NCBI GenBank assembly: GCA_024274785.1
Contig: JAJSAM010000014.1
Span: forward strand, 38,988-102,987
DNA from: Planctomycetota bacterium
GTDB taxonomy: Bacteria > Planctomycetota > JAJSAM01
Length of the DNA: 64,000 nucleotides
Reading direction: 5' to 3'
This document shows, piece after piece, positions 35,049-43,080 of this stretch. The notes beneath the pieces were generated by a model that saw nothing but the letters and a program-made list of their open reading frames with translations, was not told the DNA's origin and did not search any database. Numbering within the stretch: position 1 is the first letter of the stretch; each line of letters begins with the position of its first letter. The position numbers and the translations under genes were made by a program.

Positions 35049-35921
35049 ATGAAGAACAGGGCGTTGCGCCTGATCCCGCTCGTGCTCCTCCTGGTGATCG
35101 CATCCATGGCGATCGGTCAGGGCGAGGGCGAGTTCAAACCGGGGCCGTTCTTCAAGAGCAAGTGCTCCATGTGTCACGTGATGCCCAACCCGAAGTTGCC
35201 GACCGACCTGGCGTGGGCCGACCAGGTTTTGCGCACGACCTGAACGGGCATCCCCATGAGGGCCCGTGAGGTCCTCAAGAAGCACCTGCTCGGTGACCGG
35301 CCGGAGCGGCCGAAGCTCATTCCTCTCGCCACCGGGAACACCGGGAACACCGGGAACGGGGCTATGGCGATCGTCACGATGGGACGGCTCTGCGGGAGGA
35401 TCACCCTGGCCGGTCCCGACGGTGACGTTACCCTGCTCGCCGACGGCACCCGGGAGATCTCCCGGTTCGCGCTGCCCCCGGGGAGCTATCGCCTGCGGGA
35501 CTCCCGGCTCGCGATGGAGCAGGACGGTACCTGGTGGTTCCTCTCCTCCTCCACCGGGCCACATCGGGAGCCGGTGGAGCTCATCGCCGGCAGCGAGACG
35601 AAGTTCGACCCCGGCAACGAAGTCCACTTCAAGCCGAACGTGAAGAGGCAGGCGAACGGGATCTTCCTCGGCTTTGGGTTCACGACGAAGGACCGGCGCG
35701 GACTGTCGGTGTTCAAGGACGGCAGGCGTATCGTCATGTGGTACCAGCTCCTCGCTGCGGACGGCGGCGTCCTCGCCGAGGGACCCCTCAAGTACGGCTG
35801 AGGCGGCGGCGGAGGGGCTTTGGTGAAGCCCCCGGCGGTCGGCAAGGTGAAGACCGTGCGGTTCGTGGTGGAGACGGGCCCGTTCAAGGTCGTGGGAGAG
35901 ACGGAGGTGCCGGTTCCCTAG
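35049..35921 (+). CDS. candidate selenoprotein: c-type heme motif plus two in-frame UGA codons
   Basis: From the ATG at 35049 (strong GGAGGGAAG upstream) one frame runs 290 codons to TAG at 35919. It crosses TGA at 35241-35243 (codon 65) and 35799-35801 (codon 251). The product has a signal peptide, a CSMCH heme-c motif (Cys39, Cys42, His43), then DQVLRTT-U-TGIP. A beta-rich middle follows, then LKYG-U-GGGGG and a beta-strand tail (VKTVRFVVETGPFKVVGE). Strongly GC-biased third positions continue past both UGAs. Each UGA is followed, at the distance expected of bacterial SECIS elements, by a hairpin listed separately. Selenocysteine is therefore the best explanation; nonsense mutation is the alternative. 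The function is unknown, possibly periplasmic redox. Confidence 0.7.
35257..35277 (+). promoter_or_regulatory. SECIS-like hairpin after the first UGA
   Basis: TGAGGGCC and GGTCCTCA form an 8-bp stem (one G-U pair) with loop CGTGA. The stem starts 13 nt and the loop 21 nt after the UGA at 35241-35243. Bacterial SECIS elements have a short apical stem with a G near the start of the loop, at about this distance. Confidence 0.6.
35814..35832 (+). promoter_or_regulatory. SECIS-like hairpin after the second UGA
   Basis: GGGGCTT and AAGCCCC form a perfect 7-bp stem with loop TGGTG. The stem starts 12 nt and the loop 19 nt after the UGA at 35799-35801, almost the same geometry as the first hairpin, with G and U in the loop. 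Confidence 0.65.
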
Positions 35922-36126
35922 CAGTTTGTCGGGGTAACAGGATACCGGATTCACGTTATCGCTGAAAACGCCGTCGGAGCCTGCTCCTATTGCACCACAG
36001 CGCGATTCGCGAGGCCCAAATGCACGACAGAACTAATGCTCCAGCAGGCTGCCAGCCCGCATTCTCACCATTGCGAACGATCTGAGGGGTGGTCGTGGCG
36101 CACGTCAGGTGAGAAGTGCGGGCCGG
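35922..36126 (+). repeat. repeat family B, copy 2, plus decayed inverted repeats
   Basis: Directly after the TAG of the selenoprotein candidate, GTTTGTCGGGGTAACAGGAT and about 45 more bases match the copy at 21311-21384. Further on are inverted pairs AGCCTGCT/AGCAGGCT and TTCTCACC/GGTGAGAA, which look like ends of a decayed mobile element. No gene is seen here. Confidence 0.6.
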
Positions 36127-37371
36127 CTACTCCCCGGCCAGCCGCTGCTCGATGACCCGGGCCAGCGATCGGCCCGCCATCTGCGCGCCGAGCGGCGACA
36201 GGTGGCAGACGTCGATGAAGAACTCGTACCTCGGCGCGGCGCCGAACACCTGCCCCGGGGTGAGGGCATCGGCGGGAAGAGTCAGGAGATTCAGTTTCAG
36301 TGCGCTTCGGACTCCCTTCAGGAACTCGAGGTTCTCTTTCAGTGTCTCGACCTCTCCGAGGATATCCACGACCTCTCCGTCGAAGACGAGCACGGGCTCC
36401 CCATCCTGCCTCTCCCGGTGTCCGAGCAGATCCGAGCCCGGCGGCGCGGCGTTGAGGGGGGACAGGAGCCGAAACGGACCGCAGACCCGATCGACGCCCT
36501 CCTGCTCCGCCCGGGCAACCACCCTCTCCTTCTGCGTGACGGCGAGGTCGAGGAGGTTCGGGCAACGGATGAAGAGCACCTGCGGGCCGCCCTCTGCCGC
36601 CTTCGCCTGGAGATTCCGGACGAGCTCCCCGAATAACTCCGGCGAGACCCGGCGGGGCGCCTTCACTCCGCCCATGATCGAGTGGGTGAGGCTTTGGACG
36701 AGCTGAAAGCTCCGGAGCGAGCGGAGCACGTTCGTGGTCCGGACCATCCGCTCGTCGGACGCTCCGAGGCGCGCGTCCGGCAACACCCGGGCCGGTTGGG
36801 CGTCATTCATTCCGAACCAGAAGATCACCAGGTCGGGCTCGAGCTTCTCCAGCCGATCGAGCATCCGGACGCCCTGCAACGCCGACCAGCCGGGCACCGC
36901 TGCCGGGATGACTCGCACCCGGTGCTTCGTTGCGAGGGGGCCGAAGTCGAGGAAGCGCTGGAGCTGCGCCGGGACCGATTCCTCCTCCGGTAGAGCCAGT
37001 CCGAAGAGGATCGAGTCCCCGAGGCAGAGGATGCGGATCTCACCGGGGGGTTTGGGGCCCGGCAGCGGAAGGCCGCGGAGCCCGGCGGAGTTGGTGCGAA
37101 CCCGCACGAAGCCGAGGTCGACGTCATCGAGCCGGGCGTTCGGCTTCAGGGTCCACAGGAGCTCCGGATCCTGCCGGTAGTTCTCGACATCGGTCCAGGC
37201 CCCGTGAGGAGTGGACGAAGAGCCTTCGGCGATCGGATCGTAGGAGAAGCCGGCGACCCGGAGGACGACCTCCAGGAGCCCGATGAAGATCACCGGAGCG
37301 AGGACGACGGTCAGCAGTTTCTGGCGGGTCGAGAGCTTGCTCATCGGGCTGTCGATCTTACGCCAGCCCAC
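36127..37371 (-). CDS. membrane-anchored SGNH/GDSL hydrolase
   Basis: The 414-residue product has one N-terminal membrane helix (LLTVVLAPVIFIGLLEVVLRV) and an SGNH domain. Block I is ILCLGDSILFG (Ser), block III FWFGMNDAQ (Asn), and block V FIDVCHLSPLGAQ (Asp and His). Similar proteins act as surface polysaccharide deacetylases or acyl esterases, often in envelope clusters. The start is uncertain between GTG at 37371, with AAGG upstream, and ATG at 37344. It is divergent from the small membrane protein that follows. Confidence 0.78.
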   Translation of the reverse strand: MGWRKIDSPMSKLSTRQKLLTVVLAPVIFIGLLEVVLRVAGFSYDPIAEGSSSTPHGAWTDVENYRQDPELLWTLKPNARLDDVDLGFVRVRTNSAGLRGLPLPGPKPPGEIRILCLGDSILFGLALPEEESVPAQLQRFLDFGPLATKHRVRVIPAAVPGWSALQGVRMLDRLEKLEPDLVIFWFGMNDAQPARVLPDARLGASDERMVRTTNVLRSLRSFQLVQSLTHSIMGGVKAPRRVSPELFGELVRNLQAKAAEGGPQVLFIRCPNLLDLAVTQKERVVARAEQEGVDRVCGPFRLLSPLNAAPPGSDLLGHRERQDGEPVLVFDGEVVDILGEVETLKENLEFLKGVRSALKLNLLTLPADALTPGQVFGAAPRYEFFIDVCHLSPLGAQMAGRSLARVIEQRLAGE

Positions 37372-37500
37372 CAGGGGTTTCCTTCATTCCCGGTGATCCG
37401 GACCGGCTCCGACGCCGCGGCATCGTACTCCCCCCCGGCTCGACGGGGCCCGGCGGAAGGTGCATGCCGGTGCATTGGTGCAGTATCCTTCCGCCTCGTC

Positions 37501-37848
37501 ATGAAGAAACTCTGCCTCGCCCTGCTCCTGTTCTCGATCTCCGTCGCCACGACCGCGGTCCTCCACGAACGAGGTGCGATCGTCGCTCTTCTCCTCGCGG
37601 TCTGCGCCTTCGTCGCCTGGCGTCTCGACCCGCATCCCGAGGACGGACTTACGCTGCTCGCCGGTGCGATCTTCGGCCCCGCGGCGGAGGCGGCGGCGGT
37701 GTGGCGCGGTGCGTGGACCTATGCTCACCCGGACTTCCTCGGGATCCCGCTCTGGCTCCCGGTGGGCTGGGCGCTCGCCATCCTGCTCCTGAATCGCCTC
37801 TCCGAAGCCGTGCGGGATCTGATCGCCATCCGCAAGTCGGCCGTCTGA
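37501..37848 (+). CDS. small membrane protein of unknown function
   Basis: A 115-residue protein with four predicted membrane helices and little else; the third and fourth bracket a Trp/Tyr/His-containing loop (WRGAWTYAHPDFLGIPLWLP). The loop suggests a lipid-facing or carotenoid-like binding site, but I know no firm assignment. It lies 49 bp before the response regulator gene and may be its operon partner. Confidence 0.6.
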   Translation: MKKLCLALLLFSISVATTAVLHERGAIVALLLAVCAFVAWRLDPHPEDGLTLLAGAIFGPAAEAAAVWRGAWTYAHPDFLGIPLWLPVGWALAILLLNRLSEAVRDLIAIRKSAV

Positions 37849-37897
37849 TCACGCCGGCCGAGCGAGTACAATCCGCAGTGGTACGGAGGGAGCAACC

Positions 37898-38569
37898 ATG
37901 CGGGTACTCGTGGTGGAAGACGACAAGCGGATTGCCGACTACCTGGCGGGCGGACTGCGGGAGGCCGGCTTCGCCGTGGACATCGCGCCAGACGGCACCG
38001 ACGGGCTTTTTCATGCGACGAGCGGGAGCTACGACGCCGCGGTCATCGACCTGATGCTCCCGGGAGTGGACGGTCTCGCGATCATCGAGCGCATGCGGGA
38101 GCAGCAGATCGACACGCCGGTGTTGATCCTCTCCGCGAAGCGCAGTGTCGACGATCGGGTCAGGGGGCTCCAGGCCGGCGGCGACGACTATATGACCAAG
38201 CCGTTCTCCTTTTCCGAGGTGCTGGCCCGGGTCCAGGCGTTGATCCGGAGAGCCACGCGGGCCGCGGAGCCCACGAGCCTGACCTGCGGTGACCTGACGC
38301 TCGATCTGATGTCGCGGGAGGTCCGCCGCGGTGACGCGATCATCGAGCTCAAGCCGAAGGAGTTCGCTCTCCTCGAGTACCTGATGCGCAATCCGGGGCG
38401 CATCGTCTCCCGGACCACCATTCTCGAGCACATCTACGATTACAGCTTCGATCCCCAGACCAACGTGGTCGACGTCCTGGTCCATCGCCTGCGGAGCAAG
38501 ATCGAGAAGGGCCACGACACCAGGCTGATCCAGACCATCAGGGGGGCCGGCTATGCCCTCAAGGTTTGA
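37898..38569 (+). CDS. OmpR-family response regulator
   Basis: The 223-residue regulator has a receiver domain (VVEDDKR, phosphoacceptor in AVIDLMLPGVDG, LSAK, DDYMTKPF) and a winged-helix DNA-binding domain (LKPKEFALLEYLMRNPGRIVS, then VDVLVHRLRSKIEK and RGAGYAL). It is closest in form to CusR/QseB-type regulators. The reading frame overlaps the following kinase gene by 17 bp, so the pair is cotranslated. The target genes are not evident; copper or envelope stress would be typical of the family. Confidence 0.9.
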   Translation: MRVLVVEDDKRIADYLAGGLREAGFAVDIAPDGTDGLFHATSGSYDAAVIDLMLPGVDGLAIIERMREQQIDTPVLILSAKRSVDDRVRGLQAGGDDYMTKPFSFSEVLARVQALIRRATRAAEPTSLTCGDLTLDLMSREVRRGDAIIELKPKEFALLEYLMRNPGRIVSRTTILEHIYDYSFDPQTNVVDVLVHRLRSKIEKGHDTRLIQTIRGAGYALKV

Positions 38570-39749
38570 ACGCAAGCTGGCCCTCACGTTCAGCCTGAAA
38601 CTGACGCTGACGATCGCTCTCTTCTTTCTGATCGCCGCGGTCGGGATGAGCGTTTTCGCCACGGATCTCATCGGGGACGCGGTGGAGGCCCAGTGGGATT
38701 TCGTTCCCTGGGAGAAGGCGCGGGCGTGGTCTCTCGAGCCGAGGCTCACCGGGTCGGAGATCGCGTTGCGCGAGGCGGAGCTTCGGGCTCGACCGAACCT
38801 GGAACTCCGTGAGGCTCTGGAGCGGGAACTCACCGGCGAGATGGTGCTGCCGACGCTCCTGATGGGGCTCATCGCCCTGATGGGAAGTATCTACGTCACC
38901 TATCGCGCCACCAACCGGATGCGCCGCGTCGTGGCCACGGTCCGGGAGATCATTCGCACCGGGGAGATCAGCGCCCGCGTGTCCACGGAGGGAGAGACCG
39001 GTGACGTCGAGAATGTCGTCAGCCTCTTCAACAAGATGCTCGATCGCGGGGAATCGCTGATCCGCGGTATGCACGAATCGCTCGACAACGTGGCTCACGA
39101 CCTGCGGACGCCGATGACCCGCCTGCGCGCCACCGCCGAATCCGCACTGTCTCACCCGGACGACCAGGGGCGGTGTCGAGAGGCCGTCGCCGACTGCATG
39201 GAGGAATCGGACCGCGTGCTCAGGATGCTGACGACTCTCATGGACGTCGCCGAGGCCGATACCGGGGTGATGCGCCTCCATGTTGCCCGGGTTTCGGTCG
39301 GGGAGGTCGCGGCGGATGTCGCGGATCTCTACGAATTCGTGGCGGAGGAGAAAGACGTCGAGATCCGGGTGGGGGTTTCGGACGACATCACCGTCGAGGC
39401 CGATCCCGTGCGGATGCGCCAGATCATGGCGAACCTCGTGGACAACGCGATCAAGTACGGGTGGAGCGGCCAGACCGTCAGCATCTCCGCGGAGAGGCGG
39501 GGGGGGCGGGTGGCGATCCGCGTCGCCGATCAGGGGGTGGGGATTGCGCCGGAGGATCAGGATCGGATCTGGGACCGGCTCTATCGGGGCGACCGCAGCC
39601 GGACGCAGCGGGGACTGGGACTCGGGCTCAGCTTCGTGAAGTCGATCGTGGCCGCCCATGGTGGCGAGGTCGCTGTCGAGAGTGTGCCCGGAGAGGGAAC
39701 GACTTTCACCGTGGAACTTCCGGTGAGGTTTACTCCGCCAACCTACTGA
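38553..39749 (+). CDS. sensor histidine kinase (CusS/QseC-like)
   Basis: The 398-residue kinase has membrane helix 1 (LTLTIALFFLIAAVGMSVF), a short periplasmic loop of about 75 residues, helix 2 (TLLMGLIALMGSIYVTY), and a HAMP domain. The HisKA His is in NVAHDLRTPMTRLRA. The ATPase domain has NLVDNAIKYG, VADQGVGIAPEDQ and GLGLGLSFVKSIVAAHGG. It pairs with the OmpR-type regulator upstream. The short sensor loop contains Trp and charged residues but no metal motif I can name. Confidence 0.9.
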   Translation: MPSRFERKLALTFSLKLTLTIALFFLIAAVGMSVFATDLIGDAVEAQWDFVPWEKARAWSLEPRLTGSEIALREAELRARPNLELREALERELTGEMVLPTLLMGLIALMGSIYVTYRATNRMRRVVATVREIIRTGEISARVSTEGETGDVENVVSLFNKMLDRGESLIRGMHESLDNVAHDLRTPMTRLRATAESALSHPDDQGRCREAVADCMEESDRVLRMLTTLMDVAEADTGVMRLHVARVSVGEVAADVADLYEFVAEEKDVEIRVGVSDDITVEADPVRMRQIMANLVDNAIKYGWSGQTVSISAERRGGRVAIRVADQGVGIAPEDQDRIWDRLYRGDRSRTQRGLGLGLSFVKSIVAAHGGEVAVESVPGEGTTFTVELPVRFTPPTY

Positions 39750-40359
39750 GATCGATGAGGAGCCGGTCGCGCCAGGCGGCGAGGTCTTCCTGTGGCAGCA
39801 TCTGGCCGGAGTAGATGATGCAATCCGCTGCTTCGAGCACTTCGGGGAGACCGGATTCCAGGAGGAGTTTGCGGGCGTCACCGGCGGCGATGGCATCGGC
39901 TACCAGGTTGAAGCGGCTGGCGATCCGGTTCCGTACCACCTGCCGTGACGCCCGGAAGAAGCCCTCCGTGTCGACCTCGGCCACGGCGCGATCCATGGCT
40001 TCCAGCGCGGCCCGCGTCTCACGTTCCATCTCTCGCCGGAGGGCGCGCTCGGGGGAGTCCCCGCGCCGGAACGGACGGCCGCGCAGGAGCCCGGTGAACC
40101 AGGATGGTGTGCAGTTTGCCAGGAGACCCGGAAACCACGACTTACGGCCCAGCGAATTGGGGCTGTCTGCCGCCGACCCCCGCTCCACACAGAGCGGGAC
40201 GGATCGGTTGAGCATGACATTCACTGTTCCTGCGTGGTTTGGGTCTGCTTTGTTTCCTGCGATCCTGTCACCAGGGCTCCCGCCGGTCGTCCGACGGTTG
40301 CGCCCATCCCATACCGCCAGGAAGGGCACGAGGGCGAGTGTGATGAAAGCTCCGATCAC
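39730..40359 (-). CDS. single-pass membrane protein of a MoxR-associated module
   Basis: The 209-residue product starts with one membrane helix (FITLALVPFLAVW). After a poorly conserved linker it ends in a helical cytoplasmic domain (ERALRREMERETRAALEAMD ... LEAADCIIYSGQMLPQEDLA) that resembles the C-terminal domain of BatD-type proteins. Its GTG start overlaps the stop of the gene before it in the operon (GTGA), so it is translationally coupled. The 3' end overlaps the kinase gene on the other strand by 20 bp. The function is inferred only from context. Confidence 0.6.
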   Translation of the reverse strand: MIGAFITLALVPFLAVWDGRNRRTTGGSPGDRIAGNKADPNHAGTVNVMLNRSVPLCVERGSAADSPNSLGRKSWFPGLLANCTPSWFTGLLRGRPFRRGDSPERALRREMERETRAALEAMDRAVAEVDTEGFFRASRQVVRNRIASRFNLVADAIAAGDARKLLLESGLPEVLEAADCIIYSGQMLPQEDLAAWRDRLLIDLSRLAE

Positions 40360-40727
40360 CAGCGCGCCTTTCCTGCGCCGTTGCTGGTGAGGCTCGTTCG
40401 GATGATGACGTGTCGGGCGGCGTCCCGTATCGCTTCGAGATCGGGGACACTCAACGCGAAGCCCATGGACTCCGCGAAGTCGAGCTGTGACGCGAAGTGC
40501 TCGAGCACCGACTGGTGCTGCACCAGCTTTGCGGGGATGGCCTTGGCGAACTCCGAGAGGGACCTCGGCAACGTCTCCAGCTCGAAACGTCTGAGCAGGT
40601 AGTTTCGCACGGTGTCCGCCACCTCGAGGGAAAACACCTCTCCCTCGTTCGAGTTCAGATAGTCCGCGGCTTCGTCCAGGCGCCGCAGCGCTTTCTCCGC
40701 AGGGTTCAGCAGTCTCTCGGCTCTCAT
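40356..40727 (-). CDS. DUF4381-like protein without a membrane anchor
   Basis: The 123 residues match the helical cytoplasmic half of DUF4381/BatC-type proteins: AEKALRRLDEAADYLNSNEG, SLEVADTVRNYLLRRFELET, and a pattern of FAKAIPAK ... LDFAESMGFALS. Family members usually begin with a membrane helix, which is absent here. The next gene supplies a membrane helix instead, suggesting the usual protein has been split. It lies 22 bp after the MoxR-like gene. Confidence 0.6.
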   Translation of the reverse strand: MRAERLLNPAEKALRRLDEAADYLNSNEGEVFSLEVADTVRNYLLRRFELETLPRSLSEFAKAIPAKLVQHQSVLEHFASQLDFAESMGFALSVPDLEAIRDAARHVIIRTSLTSNGAGKARW

Positions 40728-40749
40728 CGGTCCATCCCTTCAGAGTGGT

Positions 40750-41829
40750 TTATGGCACCGTTACGGTGTCGAGGATGTGGCGGATGACGTCTCCCGTCGT
40801 GATCCCCGCCATTTCGGCCCGGCTCCTCAGAGTCAACCGGTGCCGAAGGACATCGGGCGCGACCGCCTTCACGTCCTCGGGAGTCACGTAGCCCCGGCCG
40901 GCCAGAAAGGCGCTGGCCCGGGCAGCCCGGATCAGATCCACCGTGGCGCGGGGGGACGCGCCTGGGGCAGTCAAGGTTGAAAAGGTGCTCCGATCCGGGC
41001 TTGAATTCGTGACTCCGCGTCTCGCTGGTTCTCGTGTGGCGGAGACCAGGGCGACGGCGTAGTCCTTGATCATCCGGTTCGCGTAGACCGAATGGACGAC
41101 CCGGCGGGCGCGCCGGAGTTCCGCGAGGGTGAGGACCTGTCTCACCACCGGACCGCGGCGTCCGTTGCCGGCGATGTCGATGATCGCCCTCTCCTCGGTG
41201 GAACTGGGGTACGCCAGGGCGACCTGCATGAGAAACCGGTCGGCCTGTGAATTCGAGAGAGGGTAATGGGGCTCTGCGCACGCGCTCGGGGTCGTGGCCA
41301 CGACCATGAACGGGTCCGAGAGCTGCAAGGCCTCGCCGGCGATGGTGACGCTCCGCTCCTCCATCGCCATGAGCAAAGCGTTTTGCACCATGGGAGGAGC
41401 GAGGTGGAGATCCTCGGCGAGGACCAGATGGGTGAAGAGCGAGCCGGGCCCCGGAGCCGGAAGACCGGTGTCGGTGTCGAGGTCCAGATCCCCGAGCAGG
41501 TCCGCGGGCAACATGTCCGAGGACAGGGGAGTGCGCCGGCAGTCGGCGCCGATGGCAGTGGCCAGGGACTTCACCGTGCGGGACTTCGCGAGACCGGATC
41601 CACCTTCGACCAGGAGATGCCCGTCGGTAAGGAGGCAGATCAACAGGCGATCCACCAGGCGGTTCTGTCCGACGACGGCGCGCTTCAGTTCGGTCCGGAG
41701 CGGCGCAACCCAGCCGGAGGCGGCGTGGACGGCATCGTTCACCAGCCGTACGCTCTGCCACGGACCGCCGGGCACCGTGGCCCGATCGATCCGCTTTTCC
41801 GGCAGGTTCTGTTCCGTGGCGAGCCGCAT
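40750..41829 (-). CDS. divergent MoxR-family AAA+ ATPase
   Basis: The 359-residue protein follows MoxR order: Walker A (LVEGGSGLAKS), then LVLAEDLHLAPPMVQNALLMAMEER where relatives have LADEINRAPP, sensor 1 region VVATTPSACAEPHYPLSNSQADRF, and the C-terminal GASPRATVDLIRAARASAFLAGRGYVTPEDV split across the lid. The Walker B Asp-Glu is reversed to Glu-Asp, and the sensor-1 Asn is replaced. MoxR proteins are chaperones for metal-center or VWA-protein assembly. Here no DUF58 or VWA gene accompanies it. ATP hydrolysis may be slow or lost. Confidence 0.8.
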   Translation of the reverse strand: MRLATEQNLPEKRIDRATVPGGPWQSVRLVNDAVHAASGWVAPLRTELKRAVVGQNRLVDRLLICLLTDGHLLVEGGSGLAKSRTVKSLATAIGADCRRTPLSSDMLPADLLGDLDLDTDTGLPAPGPGSLFTHLVLAEDLHLAPPMVQNALLMAMEERSVTIAGEALQLSDPFMVVATTPSACAEPHYPLSNSQADRFLMQVALAYPSSTEERAIIDIAGNGRRGPVVRQVLTLAELRRARRVVHSVYANRMIKDYAVALVSATREPARRGVTNSSPDRSTFSTLTAPGASPRATVDLIRAARASAFLAGRGYVTPEDVKAVAPDVLRHRLTLRSRAEMAGITTGDVIRHILDTVTVP

Positions 41830-41952
41830 GGCCTGACCTTTCTCCCGACAGTGCCGAACACCTGTTGCTCGGCTTGTGGGGGGAAAGGTACCGGGTCAGG
41901 ATTACGGGTGGATTTCGGGGGGATTACGTCTTGGTAATGTTCCGGGGCGGTC

Positions 41953-41999
41953 GCCTTCGGTCATGCGGGGACGAGACGGAACTCGTCCCTCCGAAGCGT
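41953..41999 (+). repeat. two-tier hairpin upstream of the MoxR-like gene
   Basis: GGGACGAG and CTCGTCCC form a perfect inner stem around ACGGAA. CTTCGG and CCGAAG form an outer stem. There is no U-tract. It lies in the 434-bp gap 41830-42263 together with repeat family A copy 4; nothing else recognisable was seen in that gap. Confidence 0.5.
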
Positions 42000-42105
42000 C
42001 GCTTCGTCAACGCTCTGCAGGGGCGCTCGGTTGCCCGATGTCGACCGTCGTCCCCGGCGCGATCGATCCATGGGTGGCGTGGATCACCGGTGAGATCCCG
42101 GCTTG

Positions 42106-42263
42106 GGGCTCGCGCAAGAATAACTTCGGGATTCGAGGGCTGCTGCATCCCGCCCGGCTGCGTTGCTCGTCGGTTGAAACCAGTATGGTCGCGCGCTCCT
42201 CGCGCCTTGCCGGGCGGGCACAGCAGCGCTCCCGGTCCTGCGAACTTGTTCTTGCGCGGGCCC
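42106..42263 (-). repeat. dispersed repeat family A, copy 4, with clear terminal inverted repeats
   Basis: The best-preserved ends of the family: GGGCTCGCGCAAGAATAA at one side and, inverted, GGGCCCGCGCAAGAACAA at the other (16 of 18 match). The interior contains the shared GGCGCGAGGAG core. It ends exactly one base before the stop codon of the gene at 42264. Confidence 0.78.
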
Positions 42264-42980
42264 TTACGCCTCGTCCGTCTCCGGCCAGGATTGCAGCAGG
42301 TCGGTGGGTTGCCAGAGTTCCGTTTGCTCGTCGAAGGCGAGCAGCCCGGCGTGTTCGAGGGATCCCAACTCCAGTTCCACGAGTTCCCGGGCGTCGTCGA
42401 GCCGGTCCCCGATGTCTCCGGAACCGAATCCGCCCTGCACGATGGCGACGGCCACCTCGGCGACCCCGAAGCCTCTCTCCCGGTGGTTGAAAACCCAGTC
42501 CTCGATGAAGGTCGACCAGGATTCGGGCGGTTTCGGCGCGTGCCGGATCGGGGTGGGAGCGATTTCCCGCGCCGGGGGGGCATGCCGGACCGGTGCGGAT
42601 GCGAATTCCTGCGGTGCCGGCGTGTGCCGGGCCGGGGGGGGAGTGAACACCTTGGATGCCGGTGCAGTCCGTTTCGGGGCCGGCTTTCCAAGGGCGTGCG
42701 ACCTCGCGCATGCTCTCAGCGCGGCGGTGGGGGGCCAGCCGTTCTCTCCCGGCGCCTCGAGCCATCCGCGCTTGCGGAGCCGTCGGAGTACCTGGAGAGC
42801 CCAGGTCTTCAGCCTCTTCCGGCGCACCTCGGCCGGGATGTCGCTCCCGTGTCCGGCGGCCAGAAGCCGCTCGACGATCACCGCAGGATCGATCCCGAGA
42901 GCGTCTCTATTCTCGAACACAAAGGACCGGGCAACCAGCGCCGCCTCGCCAGGTACCACGTTGGGTTTCGGATTTGTCAT
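42264..42980 (-). CDS. protein of unknown function with RHAP repeats
   Basis: This protein of about 238 residues has a basic, helical N-terminal third (EVRRKRLKTWALQVLRRLRK) that may form a winged helix. A Pro/Ala/Arg linker follows with three 14-residue repeats beginning RHTP, RHAP and RHAP, and then a C-terminal helical domain (RGFGVAEVAVAIVQGGFGSG). I recognise no family. The ATG at 42980 (MTNPKP) was chosen; a GTG at 43031 is also possible. The context, next to an IS remnant and a repeat, gives no clue. Confidence 0.5.
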   Translation of the reverse strand: MTNPKPNVVPGEAALVARSFVFENRDALGIDPAVIVERLLAAGHGSDIPAEVRRKRLKTWALQVLRRLRKRGWLEAPGENGWPPTAALRACARSHALGKPAPKRTAPASKVFTPPPARHTPAPQEFASAPVRHAPPAREIAPTPIRHAPKPPESWSTFIEDWVFNHRERGFGVAEVAVAIVQGGFGSGDIGDRLDDARELVELELGSLEHAGLLAFDEQTELWQPTDLLQSWPETDEA

Positions 42981-43080
42981 GGGTGGGAATCCACTTGATC
43001 GACCATCAGGAGTATCAGCTGAGAGGGGCACGATAGCATTCGATCCGCGTTAGCGCGAACGCTTCGCCGCCGTCACCCGC

